From: Planctomycetota bacterium | Lineage (GTDB): Bacteria; Planctomycetota; Phycisphaerae; Phycisphaerales; SM1A02 | Direction of reading: 5' to 3' | Assembly: GCA_003671025.1 (NCBI GenBank) | Contig: QWPW01000015.1 | Location: 1-64,000, forward strand | DNA length: 64,000 nt | Shown here: piece by piece, positions 34,130 to 44,200 of the stretch | How positions within the stretch are numbered: position 1 is the first letter of the stretch | Layout: every line of letters begins with the position of its first letter | The notes under the pieces: model-generated | Seen by the model: only the letters and a program-made list of their open reading frames with translations | What the model was told of the DNA's origin: nothing | The model's database searches: none | Program-made: the position numbers and the translations under genes

Positions 34130-35425
34130 ATGGCACAAACTTCAACGGCGACATCGACTGCGGGCACCGCGGGCACTCCGCGCACGCGCGACCTTGTGCG
34201 TGCGTTGCGCTTTGCGTTGCTGCAACTTCAACAATCGCAAGCGCCGACGATGGCGGCAAACCTCGCGTTTCGCACGTTGTTTGGCATGTTGCCAGTGTTG
34301 GTGGTGGCGACCATTGTGACTAGTGCGGTGCTTGGTGATGCGTTCAGCGATCTCGTGCACAACGTGGTATTGGCGCTCGGTCTGGACACGATCACTGTCG
34401 CGCCGGCGCAGGGTTCTCTCGTGCAAGGTTCGCCAACTGCAGGAGTCCCACTGGGCGCGTGGATCGAGAACATGGCCAGCGAAGCGGCCAACGTTGATCT
34501 TCCCGCCATCGGCGCGGTCGGCGCGCTGATCGTCGTGTTCAGTGCGGTGTGGACGGTGGCGGCGATCGAAGCGAGTTTCAACACCATCTGTCGCGCGCCT
34601 TCTGGTCGCCCGTTCGTGCGCCGCGTGCTCATCTATTGGTTTGTGATCACTGCGGGACCCGTGCTCTTCGCGGCGATTCCGTTGGCGTTTCGCTCGATCA
34701 ACGAGTTCGTTGGACATGACACCGCGGCGACGCATTTCGTGCTCAACGCCATCTCGACTGTCGGCGGATTCGTTTCGTTGTGGGTGCTGTTGTTCGCGGC
34801 TTACGCGATGGTTCCTAATGCGCGCGTGAACTTGCGCGCGGCGATGCTCGGAGCATTTGTCGCGACGCTGCTCATCGAGATTGGCAAGCGCTTTCTCGGT
34901 GCGTCGCTCACTGGTTCATTCGCTGCGAGTCGTCTTTACGGTTCACTCGGGTTGGTGCCGCTGTTCATGTTGTGGGTGTACCTGATGTGGCTGGTTGTGC
35001 TGTTTGGCCTGCAAACAGCGGCAATTTTGGAAGGTCTCGCGGGACGAGGTCGCATACTCGCTGCTCCCGCAAACGCGCCTGACATCTTCGAACCTGCGAC
35101 AAGCCTCGCTTGCTTTCGCGCGGTGTGCGCGCGTTTCCGTCACGGTCGTGGTGCCTCGGTGGAAACACTGGTGCGGGAATGCGGCGTCGCTCCCGCGTGC
35201 GCGCGCGACCTGCTCGCCATCCTCGAGCGTCGTCAGTTGGTGCACCGTGCGGACAGCAATCGACGCGATTACATGCCGTCGCGTCCGCCGGAAACCATTG
35301 CCCAAGCCGATGTACTGCGCGCGGCCTTCGCCCTCGCGGACGGCGGCGAAGAGTGCCATGCATATGACGAAATCGCCGAGCTTCGCGAGGCACAACTCGC
35401 GAAGCTCGGCGATGCGACATTTTGA
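34130..35425 (+). CDS. YihY/BrkB-family membrane protein with C-terminal winged helix
   Basis: The 431-residue protein has six hydrophobic segments in the YihY/virulence-factor-BrkB pattern: AANLAFRTLFGMLPVLVVAT, SAVWTVAAIEASFN, LFAAYAMVPNARVNLRAAMLGAFVATLL and GSLGLVPLFMLWVYLMWLVVLFGLQ. These proteins were once called ribonuclease BN but are membrane proteins without proven RNase activity. Residues about 330-430 form a soluble winged-helix-like domain (VETLVRECGVAPACARDLLAILERRQLV) with DRRDY-type contacts, as seen in some planctomycete and proteobacterial members. Function is unknown. Confidence 0.8.
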   Translation: MAQTSTATSTAGTAGTPRTRDLVRALRFALLQLQQSQAPTMAANLAFRTLFGMLPVLVVATIVTSAVLGDAFSDLVHNVVLALGLDTITVAPAQGSLVQGSPTAGVPLGAWIENMASEAANVDLPAIGAVGALIVVFSAVWTVAAIEASFNTICRAPSGRPFVRRVLIYWFVITAGPVLFAAIPLAFRSINEFVGHDTAATHFVLNAISTVGGFVSLWVLLFAAYAMVPNARVNLRAAMLGAFVATLLIEIGKRFLGASLTGSFAASRLYGSLGLVPLFMLWVYLMWLVVLFGLQTAAILEGLAGRGRILAAPANAPDIFEPATSLACFRAVCARFRHGRGASVETLVRECGVAPACARDLLAILERRQLVHRADSNRRDYMPSRPPETIAQADVLRAAFALADGGEECHAYDEIAELREAQLAKLGDATF

Positions 35426-35450
35426 TGCGCATTGATTGACGACTCAACTC

Positions 35451-36494
35451 TTACGGACACACGCCCCATGCTGAAAGCAGAACGGTGATGTCAGCAGCAT
35501 CGACCATTCCATCATTGGTGACATCCGCAAGATCGGTGCCCCAGTAGGCGAGCATGGTGGCGAGATCCGCCGCGCCCACATTGCCATCAAGATCAAGATC
35601 CGCAGGACATGGCGTGCTGCCGCCACCGGGAAGTTCGATCACGGCAACGTGCACGTAGCCCGCACCCGCGTCGTTGAGATCATTCCATTTCCCGTTCGAA
35701 CCAAGCATTTCCGCGTAGTGCTCGACCGCGCCGGAGTTGTTGGGCTCGCCCGGATTCCAGTTGGTGTACTTGGCCGAGGAACCATCGCTCCAGTAAAACG
35801 CTCCTTCGGATCCGAAGTCAGTGAAGCCAATCCACAGACGACGATCGACGCCAGCGATGTTGCCGAAGTTGCTGAGCACGAAGTCTTGTTCAGCTTGATC
35901 GTTGATCGATGCAAGGTGTCCACCGAGCGAAACCGCGAGCGCCTCCGATGAGGTCCAAGTGGTTCCGATCAGGCTGACGTAGCGAATGCCCGTGGACTTG
36001 TCGGTGGCCTCGTGAAGAAAGGCGATGGGACCAATGGTCATGGTGCCGCTGCCGAAGTTAGTCGCGCCGTAAGCACCCATGCGAATGAGATACGACTGAC
36101 CCGCGGTGGCGCTGAAACTTACTTTGGTTTGCAGCGAGCAATTGTCATCCGAGCAGGCGATCACTGGTGACGCGCAATCAGTTCCGCCGTAAATCGCGAT
36201 CTTCGTATCGAGCGTGCTCTGCGCGCAGGTCGAGACGTCGACGATGGTGGACTCGGGCGCGGTGAAGGTGAACCAGACATCGTTGAAGATCTGTTGGTTG
36301 CCGAAGAAGGTGCACAACACGTCGGCGAGACCGTCGGTGGTTGAGCCGACGTTGCTAAACGGATAGGTGCCGTAGCCCTTGGTCGACTGCGCCGACGCGC
36401 AATCGTTGGCGCCTTGTGCCGCGGCGAACGCGCACGAAGAAAGTGCAGCCGTCACGGCAGCGAATCGAAGGAAGACAGACGTTGATCGTTTCAT
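35451..36494 (-). CDS. Secreted PPC-like, C-type-lectin-like and dockerin protein
   Basis: Numbered from ATG 36494 (the frame is open to 36524), the 347-residue protein has a signal peptide (FLRFAAVTAALSSCAFAAAQ). A PPC-like domain follows (WFTFTAPESTIVDVSTCA, DTKIAIYGGTDC, VIACSDDNC), as in the two 28-33 kb proteins. A C-type-lectin-like domain covers about residues 155-285 (SSEALAVSLGGHLASINDQ, LWIGFTDFGSEG, WNPGEPNNSG with EPN, GKWNDLND with WND). The C-terminus carries a dockerin pair (DLDLDGNVGAADLATMLAYW, VTNDGMVDAADITVLLSAW). EPN and WND suggest Ca2+-dependent mannose-type sugar binding. Confidence 0.8.
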   Translation of the reverse strand: MKRSTSVFLRFAAVTAALSSCAFAAAQGANDCASAQSTKGYGTYPFSNVGSTTDGLADVLCTFFGNQQIFNDVWFTFTAPESTIVDVSTCAQSTLDTKIAIYGGTDCASPVIACSDDNCSLQTKVSFSATAGQSYLIRMGAYGATNFGSGTMTIGPIAFLHEATDKSTGIRYVSLIGTTWTSSEALAVSLGGHLASINDQAEQDFVLSNFGNIAGVDRRLWIGFTDFGSEGAFYWSDGSSAKYTNWNPGEPNNSGAVEHYAEMLGSNGKWNDLNDAGAGYVHVAVIELPGGGSTPCPADLDLDGNVGAADLATMLAYWGTDLADVTNDGMVDAADITVLLSAWGVCP

Positions 36495-36782
36495 GGGACC
36501 TCGAAAAAAGAACTCTGCACCCACACCGCGCCGCGTTACGCACGACGCTAGCTTCGAGCGACGCGCGGCTGCGAAAGCAGCGCCATCAACTCTCGGACTC
36601 GTAGGATTAACTTGCCACCAACGCGGACCGAGTCAATGAAAATCTCGGCACAAAGGCTTAAGCGGCGAACATCATGAAGCTCGGAGCTCGTTTCATTTGC
36701 GCTCGGGCGATTTTCGGCTTCGCGGCAATCGATTGCGCACTCAAGGCGTTGCCCTGTCGATACTTTCGGAGTTCAACCGCTC

Positions 36783-39665
36783 ATGCCTCGCGCTCGACTC
36801 GCCCTCCTTCGCTCGATTACCTCCATGAATATCCGCCACAACAGCGAACTCGCGCTCGCATCGATGCTCACCGCAACGCTGCTCACGCTCTGGGATTATT
36901 CAGCCGCAGCAGCGTTGATCGACACACCCGTCGAGCCGCCAATGGAAGAGAACGCGTCGAACGAGATGTCGCAAGAGATGTCGCAGGAGATGACGGGCGA
37001 GATGTCAGAAGCGACCCCTGATGAAGGCTCCGCGAACGCGCGGCTCTCTGCCGACGAACTCAAGTTTTTCGAGAGCGAGATTCGACCGATTCTGATTTCG
37101 AATTGCTACGGCTGCCACTCGATTTCGGCGGGAAAGAGCAAGGGCGGCTTGCGCCTCGACACGCGCGCATCGATTCGGCGCGGCGGAAAGTCCGGACCAG
37201 CAGTGGTGGTCGGCGATATCGATTCGTCGCTGCTCATTCGCGCGGTGCGCTACGTCGATCTCGATGTCGCGATGCCTCCCGATGGCCCGCTCTCGCTTGA
37301 TGATGTCGCGCTGTTGGAGAAGTGGATTGCCATGGGCGCGCCTGACCCGCGCGATGAGCCGCAACGCCAAGTGAGCAACACTGCTCCTGCAAGCGACAAC
37401 AGCAACGGCGCATCGCCAGGGACGGCACATCGATGGAGTGCGCAAGACATCATCGATGGCAAGAACAATCACTGGTCGTATCGCGCGATCGAACTTGCTG
37501 AGGCACCCGAAGTGAATGATGCGTCGTGGAGTCGCAGCGCGATCGATGCGTTTCTGCTTCGCGAGATGACGGAGCGCGGACTCACGCACGCGCGGGAAGC
37601 GCAACCAGCGACATTGTTGCGTCGCGCGAGTTTTGATCTCACTGGTTTGCCGCCCACGGATGCGATGGTGGAGTCGTTCGCGCGTGACAGATCGCCTGAC
37701 GCGTTCGCTCACGCGATTGATGCGCTGCTCGCCAGTCCACAATTCGGCGAGCGTTGGGGCCGACACTGGCTTGATGTCGCGCGTTACGCAGAATCAAGCG
37801 GCAAAGAATCAAACATCGCCTATCCCCATGCGTGGCGCTATCGCGACTATGTGATTGAGGCGTTCAACAGCGACAAACCCTATGACGACTTCTTGATCGA
37901 GCAACTCGCGGGTGACCTGTTGCCCGCCGCAGACTCGGATACTCGCGCGCAGAACTTGATCGCCACGGGCTATCTCGCGCTGGGCACAAAGAGCCACAAT
38001 GGCCGCGGAAAACCGCAGTTTCAGATGGATCTCGCCGACGAGCAGATTGATGCGGTGACGCAAGGCATGCTCGGACTCACGGTTGCCTGCGCCCGTTGCC
38101 ACGATCACAAGTTTGATCCGATTCCTCAACGCGATTACTACGCCGTCGCGGGAATCTTCCTCTCCACCGATACGCGCTACGGCACCTTCGAGGCGCAAGG
38201 GAACAATCATCCCGCATCGTTGATCGAGCTTCCCAAAGACGCGAATGTTTCGTGGGGACCAACGATGTCGGTCGCGCAACGATCACTCATTACCCGCGCT
38301 CAAGAGCGCGCCGCCGATGAAGCAGCGAAGGGCGCGCTGCTGCTGCAAGAAGCGCTCGAGGCGCGACGCGCGGGCAAAGAGATTCCCGCAGCATTGCAGC
38401 GGCAAGTTCAGCGCGCGCGCGCTGCCGCGGGGGCCTCGTCTAATCTCGCGAGTGTCGCTGCGCGCTACGACGAGCGCGGTGAGCCCACCGAGAAAAACTT
38501 GATGGCGATGGGCGTCGGTGAACGCGGCCAATCATTGAACGCGCGCATTCTCGATCGCGGTGAACTCGATAAACCAGGAACAGTCGTGCCTCGGGGACTG
38601 GTGCAAGTCTTGTGCGATGGAACCGAGCCGAAGATCACCAAGGGTTCAGGACGCCTCGCGTTTGCGCAGTGGGTCGCCGACGAAAACAATCCGCTCACTG
38701 CGCGGGTGTGGGCCAATCGCGTGTGGCTGCATCTCTTTGGCGAACCGCTCGTGCCCACGCCGGACAACTTCGGAATGAGCGGACAGAAACCAACGCATCC
38801 CGAGTTGCTCGACTATCTCGCGACGCGGCTGATTGCCCACGAATGGAGCACAAAGAAGCTCATTCGCGAAATCATGCTCACGCAAGCCTATGGCATGTCG
38901 AGTGCGTGGGACGAGACCAACGCAGAGATCGATCCCGACAACAACTATCTCTGGCGCATGCCGCAGAAACGTCTTGAAGCGGAAGCGCTGCGCGATTCGA
39001 TGCTGCACGCAGGAGGACTGTTGGACCTCGTTCCCCGCCCTGGTTCAGTCGTGGCCTTCACAGAAGGCGGAACGCGCGGTGCCGGACAAGAGCGCATCGC
39101 GGGCGCGGCTGTCGATGGCGCAAACAATCAGCGCAGCGTGTACTTGCCCATCATGCGCGACAAGATTCCCGAAGCGCTCGAAGTGTTTGATTTCGCCGAG
39201 CCTGCGTTCGTCACTGGTCAACGCGACAGCACCAACGTGCCCACACAGGCGCTGTACTTGATGAACAGCGCGGAGATGACGCGGATGTGCGATGCCTTTG
39301 CATCTCGCGTCGTCGCCGCGGGCGATACCGAAGCAGAACAGATCACGGCCGCGTTTCACATCGCGTTTGGTCGCAAGGCCACTCCTGCGGAAATCATCGC
39401 TTGCCGCAGCTTTCTTGATGATTTCCGCAAAGCACTGTCCAAGGATTCGCGCAGTGGAAGTTCGGCGAACAGCTCATCCAATGACGATGCAGGCGCGGCG
39501 AACGGCAACGCTCGTCGTGGCCAGGCGGCGTTGCGTGAACGCGCGCGTCAACGCGCGCAAGCGAATGCGTCGCAAACCAACGCGACCGACCTCGGTCCCA
39601 ATCCCGCCTACTCCGCGATGTGCCAAGCGCTGCTCTTGAGCGGTGAGTTCCGCACCGTCGATTGA
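36783..39665 (+). CDS. Cytochrome-domain PSD1 protein (PSCyt1-DUF1549-DUF1553)
   Basis: The 960-residue protein has a signal region (LALASMLTATLLTLWDY); the ATG at 36825 is an alternative start. A PSCyt1-type haem domain follows with CYGCH at residues 108-112. Next come DUF1549 (DAFLLREMTERGLTHA, FDLTGLPPTDAMVESF, RWGRHWLDVARYAESSG) and DUF1553 near the C-terminus (ENPLTARVWANRVWLHLFG-like, PTPDNFGMSG, RMPQKRLEAEALRDSML). These are planctomycete-typical exported proteins of unknown enzymatic role. The Met/Gln/Glu-rich segment near residue 60 is a 12-base tandem repeat. The next gene, a DUF1501 protein, is its usual partner. Confidence 0.87.
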   Translation: MPRARLALLRSITSMNIRHNSELALASMLTATLLTLWDYSAAAALIDTPVEPPMEENASNEMSQEMSQEMTGEMSEATPDEGSANARLSADELKFFESEIRPILISNCYGCHSISAGKSKGGLRLDTRASIRRGGKSGPAVVVGDIDSSLLIRAVRYVDLDVAMPPDGPLSLDDVALLEKWIAMGAPDPRDEPQRQVSNTAPASDNSNGASPGTAHRWSAQDIIDGKNNHWSYRAIELAEAPEVNDASWSRSAIDAFLLREMTERGLTHAREAQPATLLRRASFDLTGLPPTDAMVESFARDRSPDAFAHAIDALLASPQFGERWGRHWLDVARYAESSGKESNIAYPHAWRYRDYVIEAFNSDKPYDDFLIEQLAGDLLPAADSDTRAQNLIATGYLALGTKSHNGRGKPQFQMDLADEQIDAVTQGMLGLTVACARCHDHKFDPIPQRDYYAVAGIFLSTDTRYGTFEAQGNNHPASLIELPKDANVSWGPTMSVAQRSLITRAQERAADEAAKGALLLQEALEARRAGKEIPAALQRQVQRARAAAGASSNLASVAARYDERGEPTEKNLMAMGVGERGQSLNARILDRGELDKPGTVVPRGLVQVLCDGTEPKITKGSGRLAFAQWVADENNPLTARVWANRVWLHLFGEPLVPTPDNFGMSGQKPTHPELLDYLATRLIAHEWSTKKLIREIMLTQAYGMSSAWDETNAEIDPDNNYLWRMPQKRLEAEALRDSMLHAGGLLDLVPRPGSVVAFTEGGTRGAGQERIAGAAVDGANNQRSVYLPIMRDKIPEALEVFDFAEPAFVTGQRDSTNVPTQALYLMNSAEMTRMCDAFASRVVAAGDTEAEQITAAFHIAFGRKATPAEIIACRSFLDDFRKALSKDSRSGSSANSSSNDDAGAANGNARRGQAALRERARQRAQANASQTNATDLGPNPAYSAMCQALLLSGEFRTVD
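36963..37010 (+). repeat. 12-base in-frame tandem repeat in the PSD1 gene
   Basis: Four head-to-tail 12-base units (GAGATGTCGCAA and variants) run from 36963 to 37010 and encode EMSQ, EMSQ, EMTG, EMSE. Copies 1 and 2 differ by one base, copies 3 and 4 by more. The unit is in frame, in the linker between the signal region and the haem domain. Confidence 0.8.
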
Positions 39666-39691
39666 TCTGATCAGCGAAACGAGATTCCACA

Positions 39692-41113
39692 ATGTCTGAC
39701 CTCTGCTGCAATCGACTTCCCATCGCCTACTCACGCCGTGACATGTTGCGTTACGCGGCGTGTGGTTTCGGTTCGCTGGCCTTCGCGGCGATGAGCGCGC
39801 GCGCCTCGGGCGCTTCTTTGTTGGGCATGAGCAACGCACGCGACGATGAGCCGCGATCACCGCTGGCAGCCAAAAAGCCGCACTTTGCGCCGACAGCGAA
39901 GCGCATCATCTTCTTGTGCATGGCGGGTGCGCCTTCGCATGTCGACACCTTTGACTACAAGCCAGAGCTCGCCGCGCGCGATGGACAGACCTTCCGGGGC
40001 AACGCGAAATTGCTCGCGAGTCCATGGAAGTTTTCCCAGCAAGGCAAAGGCGGATTGTGGATCAGCGATCTCTTTCCCAACCTCGGCAAGCAAGCCGATC
40101 ACATGTGTCTCTTGCGCGGCATGAAGGCGGAGATTCCCGCGCACGCGCAGGCCTCGATCCAATTGCACACTGGTTCGTTTCAGTTTGTGCGTCCGTCGAT
40201 GGGAGCGTGGGCGCTGTACGGCCTCGGCACGGAGAACGAAAATCTTCCCGGCTTCATCGCCATCAATCCGCGCGGAGACAACGGCGGCGCGCAGTTGTAT
40301 GGAAGCGGATTTTTGCCCGCGAGTTACCAAGCGACTCCGGTGCGCTTGAGTCGACGCGGAAGCGACGACGCGGTCGCGCACATCAACAACGAACGCTTCG
40401 GTACCGCAGCGCAACGCGAACAACTCGATCTCGTTCAGCGCCTCAACAAAGAACGACTCAAGCGTGAGAAGAGCGATCGCGAACTCGAAGGCGTCATCGA
40501 AAGTTACGAGCTTGCGTTTCGCATGCAAGCGGAAGTTCCCGATCTCGTCGACTTCGCCGATGAAGACAAGAAGACGCTCGAGATGTACGGCATCGGTCAA
40601 GAGCCCACCGATGACTTTGGACGACAGTGCCTTCTCGCGCGTCGTTTTGCGGAGAAAGGCGTGCGTTTCATCGAAGTCGGTCACGGCGGTTGGGACACGC
40701 ATCGCAACTTGCGTGAAGAGTTGGGGCAGCAGTGCAGCGAGATTGATCAGCCGATCGCGGCGCTGCTCGCCGACCTCAAGCGTCGCGGCATGCTCGATGA
40801 AACGCTCGTGCTCTGGGGTGGCGAGTTTGGTCGCACTCCGTATGCGCAAGGAACCGACGGCCGCGATCACAACGCCAAAGGCTTCACCATGTGGATGGCT
40901 GGCGGCGGCGTGAAAGGTGGAATCTCACACGGCGCCACCGATGATGTTGGCGCGGAAGCCGTCGACGGCGTGATGGACATTCACGATCTTCACGCGACCA
41001 TCTTGCATCTCGCGGGACTTGATCACGAGCGTCTCACGCACCGTCACGCGGGACGCGACTTCCGCCTCACTGACGTCAAGGGTCGCGTCAACAAAGAGAT
41101 CTTGCGCGCGTGA
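39692..41113 (+). CDS. Tat-exported DUF1501 protein
   Basis: The 473-residue protein has the twin-arginine signal YSRRDMLRYAACGFGSLAFAAMS near residue 13. The DUF1501 domain follows (FLCMAGAPSHVDTFDYKPEL, GDNGGAQLYGSGFLPASYQ, VLWGGEFGRTPYAQGTDGRDHN, GGWDTHRNL). The family is related in fold to sulfatases/alkaline phosphatases, with metal-binding residues in GGEFGRTP and DHN segments. It lies 26 bases after the PSD1 gene, its usual planctomycete neighbour. Function is unknown. Confidence 0.87.
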   Translation: MSDLCCNRLPIAYSRRDMLRYAACGFGSLAFAAMSARASGASLLGMSNARDDEPRSPLAAKKPHFAPTAKRIIFLCMAGAPSHVDTFDYKPELAARDGQTFRGNAKLLASPWKFSQQGKGGLWISDLFPNLGKQADHMCLLRGMKAEIPAHAQASIQLHTGSFQFVRPSMGAWALYGLGTENENLPGFIAINPRGDNGGAQLYGSGFLPASYQATPVRLSRRGSDDAVAHINNERFGTAAQREQLDLVQRLNKERLKREKSDRELEGVIESYELAFRMQAEVPDLVDFADEDKKTLEMYGIGQEPTDDFGRQCLLARRFAEKGVRFIEVGHGGWDTHRNLREELGQQCSEIDQPIAALLADLKRRGMLDETLVLWGGEFGRTPYAQGTDGRDHNAKGFTMWMAGGGVKGGISHGATDDVGAEAVDGVMDIHDLHATILHLAGLDHERLTHRHAGRDFRLTDVKGRVNKEILRA

Positions 41114-41116
41114 GCT

Positions 41117-41152
41117 GACGAAAACCTCGAGGTTTCATGGGGTTTTTTGTCG
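41117..41152 (+). terminator. Possible terminator after the DUF1501 gene
   Basis: The stretch contains AAACCTCGAGGTTT (41122-41135), a perfect palindrome, followed by GGGG and a TTTTTT run (41143-41148). GACGAAAACC and GGTTTTTTGTC can also pair around it, with a two-base bulge. It lies between convergent genes, so it might act on both strands. Pairing is weaker than for the terminators at 27715 and 54734. Confidence 0.45.
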
Positions 41153-41211
41153 TTAGCGCATTCATGGAGACTGCGCATCAACAGTAGGCCAGACGCTTCG
41201 TCACCAAACGC

Positions 41212-44200
41212 TTATGGCTTCGCGAGCGATTTCTCCGAGCGCTTGCGGCCTGCGAGCAAGAGCGCCACGTCGGGGTCGACGACGGCGCGCGCGGGAACGA
41301 AGTCGCAGCGCACTTCAAACGCAATTGGTTCGCCCGGCGCCACCGCGACAACACTGTCGCTGTGCGGAGTGATCTTGTCCGCGCCCACTTCACCTTCGAC
41401 GCGCACGACCACGTTCACTTCGCCAGTGCCGATGTTTTGAATCGTGCCGCGCACGATGTAGCTCTCGCCGTCGAGCTCGGTCGCTTCCACCGTGAGTTCG
41501 AACTCGGGCAACACCGTGCCCAAGATCCACTGATTCACAAACGCTTCAAACGCCGCGGAATCTGGCGCGTGCGGACGCAGGCTGGCGAGAAAATCTTCGA
41601 TGAGAGGAAAGTCCAAACCGCCTTCCATCGCGACACCATCGCGCCAACGCACGACGAAATCTTGCATTCCCGCGAGCATCGCCGCTTCACCCATCACACT
41701 GCGCAACATCCAAAACGCCCAACCCGCACGCTGATAGGTGACCACTTGATCACCCGGACGCGAGCCGTCAATGCGATTGATGGCGCGCTCATTGTCCGCG
41801 CTGCGCCCTTGGACATATTGCGCTTCCCATCGACGACGCAGCGTTGCTGCTTGCTTCTCGCCGCGTTCATGATGAAGCAACATCAGCGCAGAAAACTCGG
41901 CGAGTCCTTCAGAAATGATGTTGCCGCCAGGACCTTTGCCCGGAGTAACGATGTTGCCCCACCACTGATGTCCTGACTCATGGGCCACGATGTAAAAGGC
42001 GACGTCGAGCTCGCCCGCATCAGAGTCGTCATCGTCATCGCCGCTCTGCACTGGAAGCGACATGAAGCCAATTCCCTCGGAAAACGAGATGTTTCCCGGG
42101 AATCCTTGCGCGTAGCCGGCGAGTGCGGGGAACTGGGTGACGCGCAAGTTGGTCCACGGATACGCGCCAAACCAAGCGCTGTAATTCTTGCGCGCGGCGT
42201 CGAGCGCACTCACCATCGCGGGCACGTTGTGCGCGGTGCGCGCATCGTGGAAGACCGTCGTGCTCTCGCCTTTACTCGCAAGTAACGGACCACCGACGAT
42301 GTTGAAGAAGCGCACGGGATGTTCGGTTTCCCACAGCGTTCTGCGACGACCGTCTTGTTGCGTCGATTCCTTTTCGACTCCGACGACGTTGATGATCCAA
42401 TCGTCAGGGCCTTCCACCATCAATCGAACCTTCGTACTCCACGCGGGACCAAAGCCAGGATCAACGCGAGTCTTCCAGTGATCGAGCGGATATTCGCGCG
42501 CATCACGACCATTGCGTTCATCGATACCAACGCCGTCAACGAACCCGAGAACAGGCAGGAAACTCGCGGTAAAGCTGGTGAGCACAACGCCAGAGGGAAG
42601 CACGAATTCGCTCGCACCTGCACTCGAACGCGACCAACCGTTGGGCAAGGCACCCACGAGTTTGAAGGACACGGTGAGCGACTCGTTGCATGCCAGCGGC
42701 TGCAGCGGTTGGATCACGTAGAGCCCGGAACGATTCTCAATCGAGGGAAGCGGCTGATCGTTTTTGGTGGGATCAGTGGCAACTCCGTTCACTGTCCACT
42801 CGCTCGAAACGAAATGCGCTCCCACCGAAAGCGGAATCTCCGCCACAGACTTGAGGTGCGGATTGCGCAACGTGTACGTGCCGGTGACTTCGAGTGAGCG
42901 CGTCTGCGGAAAGAGCTTCACCTCGGCATCAACGGCATCGAGCGCCAGCGAAGGAACGTCTTCCCACGTTTGCGAATTGCGCTTCCAATAGGCTCGTTGC
43001 GCGTCGCGCTGCGGTGCCCCTTGGTATCCATCGCGAATCGCTTTGCCTGCGTACACACCCAGCACGACCACGGGCATCGCCGCGATCGCAGGGAACATCA
43101 GCGCGCGCAGCAACGAAGCTGGACGAATGCGGTCAGCGACTGCGCGCAAATCGGGAAGTCGTCGCGGCCACATCGAAAGCGTGGCCACGATGAAGAATCC
43201 CGCGAGCGCAAGCGCAACCAATCGGTTCATCACCATCGCGTCCCACATGAAGGCGAGACGATCGAGTTCGCTCCACTGCACGCCGCTCCACATGTGCCAC
43301 GAGGTCAGCCAGTTGAGATAGCCGAACTGGGTGGCGAATCCGGTCGCGATCAACACGCCCAGTGCAACGCCATAGACCACGAAGCGATTACGCAGCAGCG
43401 CGTACAAGAATGCCGTGAACGCGCACCACACGATGAGCGTCGGCGCAAGCAGCACGCCCAGCACCAACAACAACACGCTCGCCTGCAACGGGATGATGAT
43501 TCCTGTTTTGAACGCTTGCACTGCGAGCACGATGGCGATGGCCAACGACGCCGCGCCGATGATCACGAGTGCGAGCATCGCGTTGGCAAGAACTTTGCCC
43601 GCGAGCACCGCCGCAGTTGAAACGGGCGCGGCGCGAAAAATCGCCGAGAGACCGCAACGTTCTTCGCGCACCAAACTTTCGACGGTGTAGAAGAGCGTCA
43701 AGAAACACAGCAGCAACGTGAGCGTGTTGAACGCGCCTGCCGCGCCGGTGCCCGTGGTCATCAGCAGTTCTGTGTCGAGTGGACCATCGCGAAACGAAGT
43801 GGTCGCCCATGTTTGCAAGAGGATGAGTGGACCGAACAGCCACACGCCAGGCGAGCGCAACAGCGCGCGCGTTTCCAGCGCGAACACATGGAGCGTCGAG
43901 AACACGAACCCAGGAACTTGCACGATTGCTGCAGGATTTCCCCCGCGCGCGGCAATCGACGCGTGCTGCGTTTCGCCGCGAGCGTCCTGCGCGCGCTGCG
44001 CATCCGCGAGCAGTTGCGTGATGTTGCCTACGCGCAGATCACGATGCTCCGTACGCTCGAGTCGTCGTCCCGTGGCCCACACTGCCGCGAAACCCACCGC
44101 GACAAATGCGATTCGACTGAAGGCAAAGAGCGCGTCGGGCGCGACTGTCGCCGAGTTGTAGAAGGCCACGCCACGATCTTCTTCAATGAATGTGTTCATG

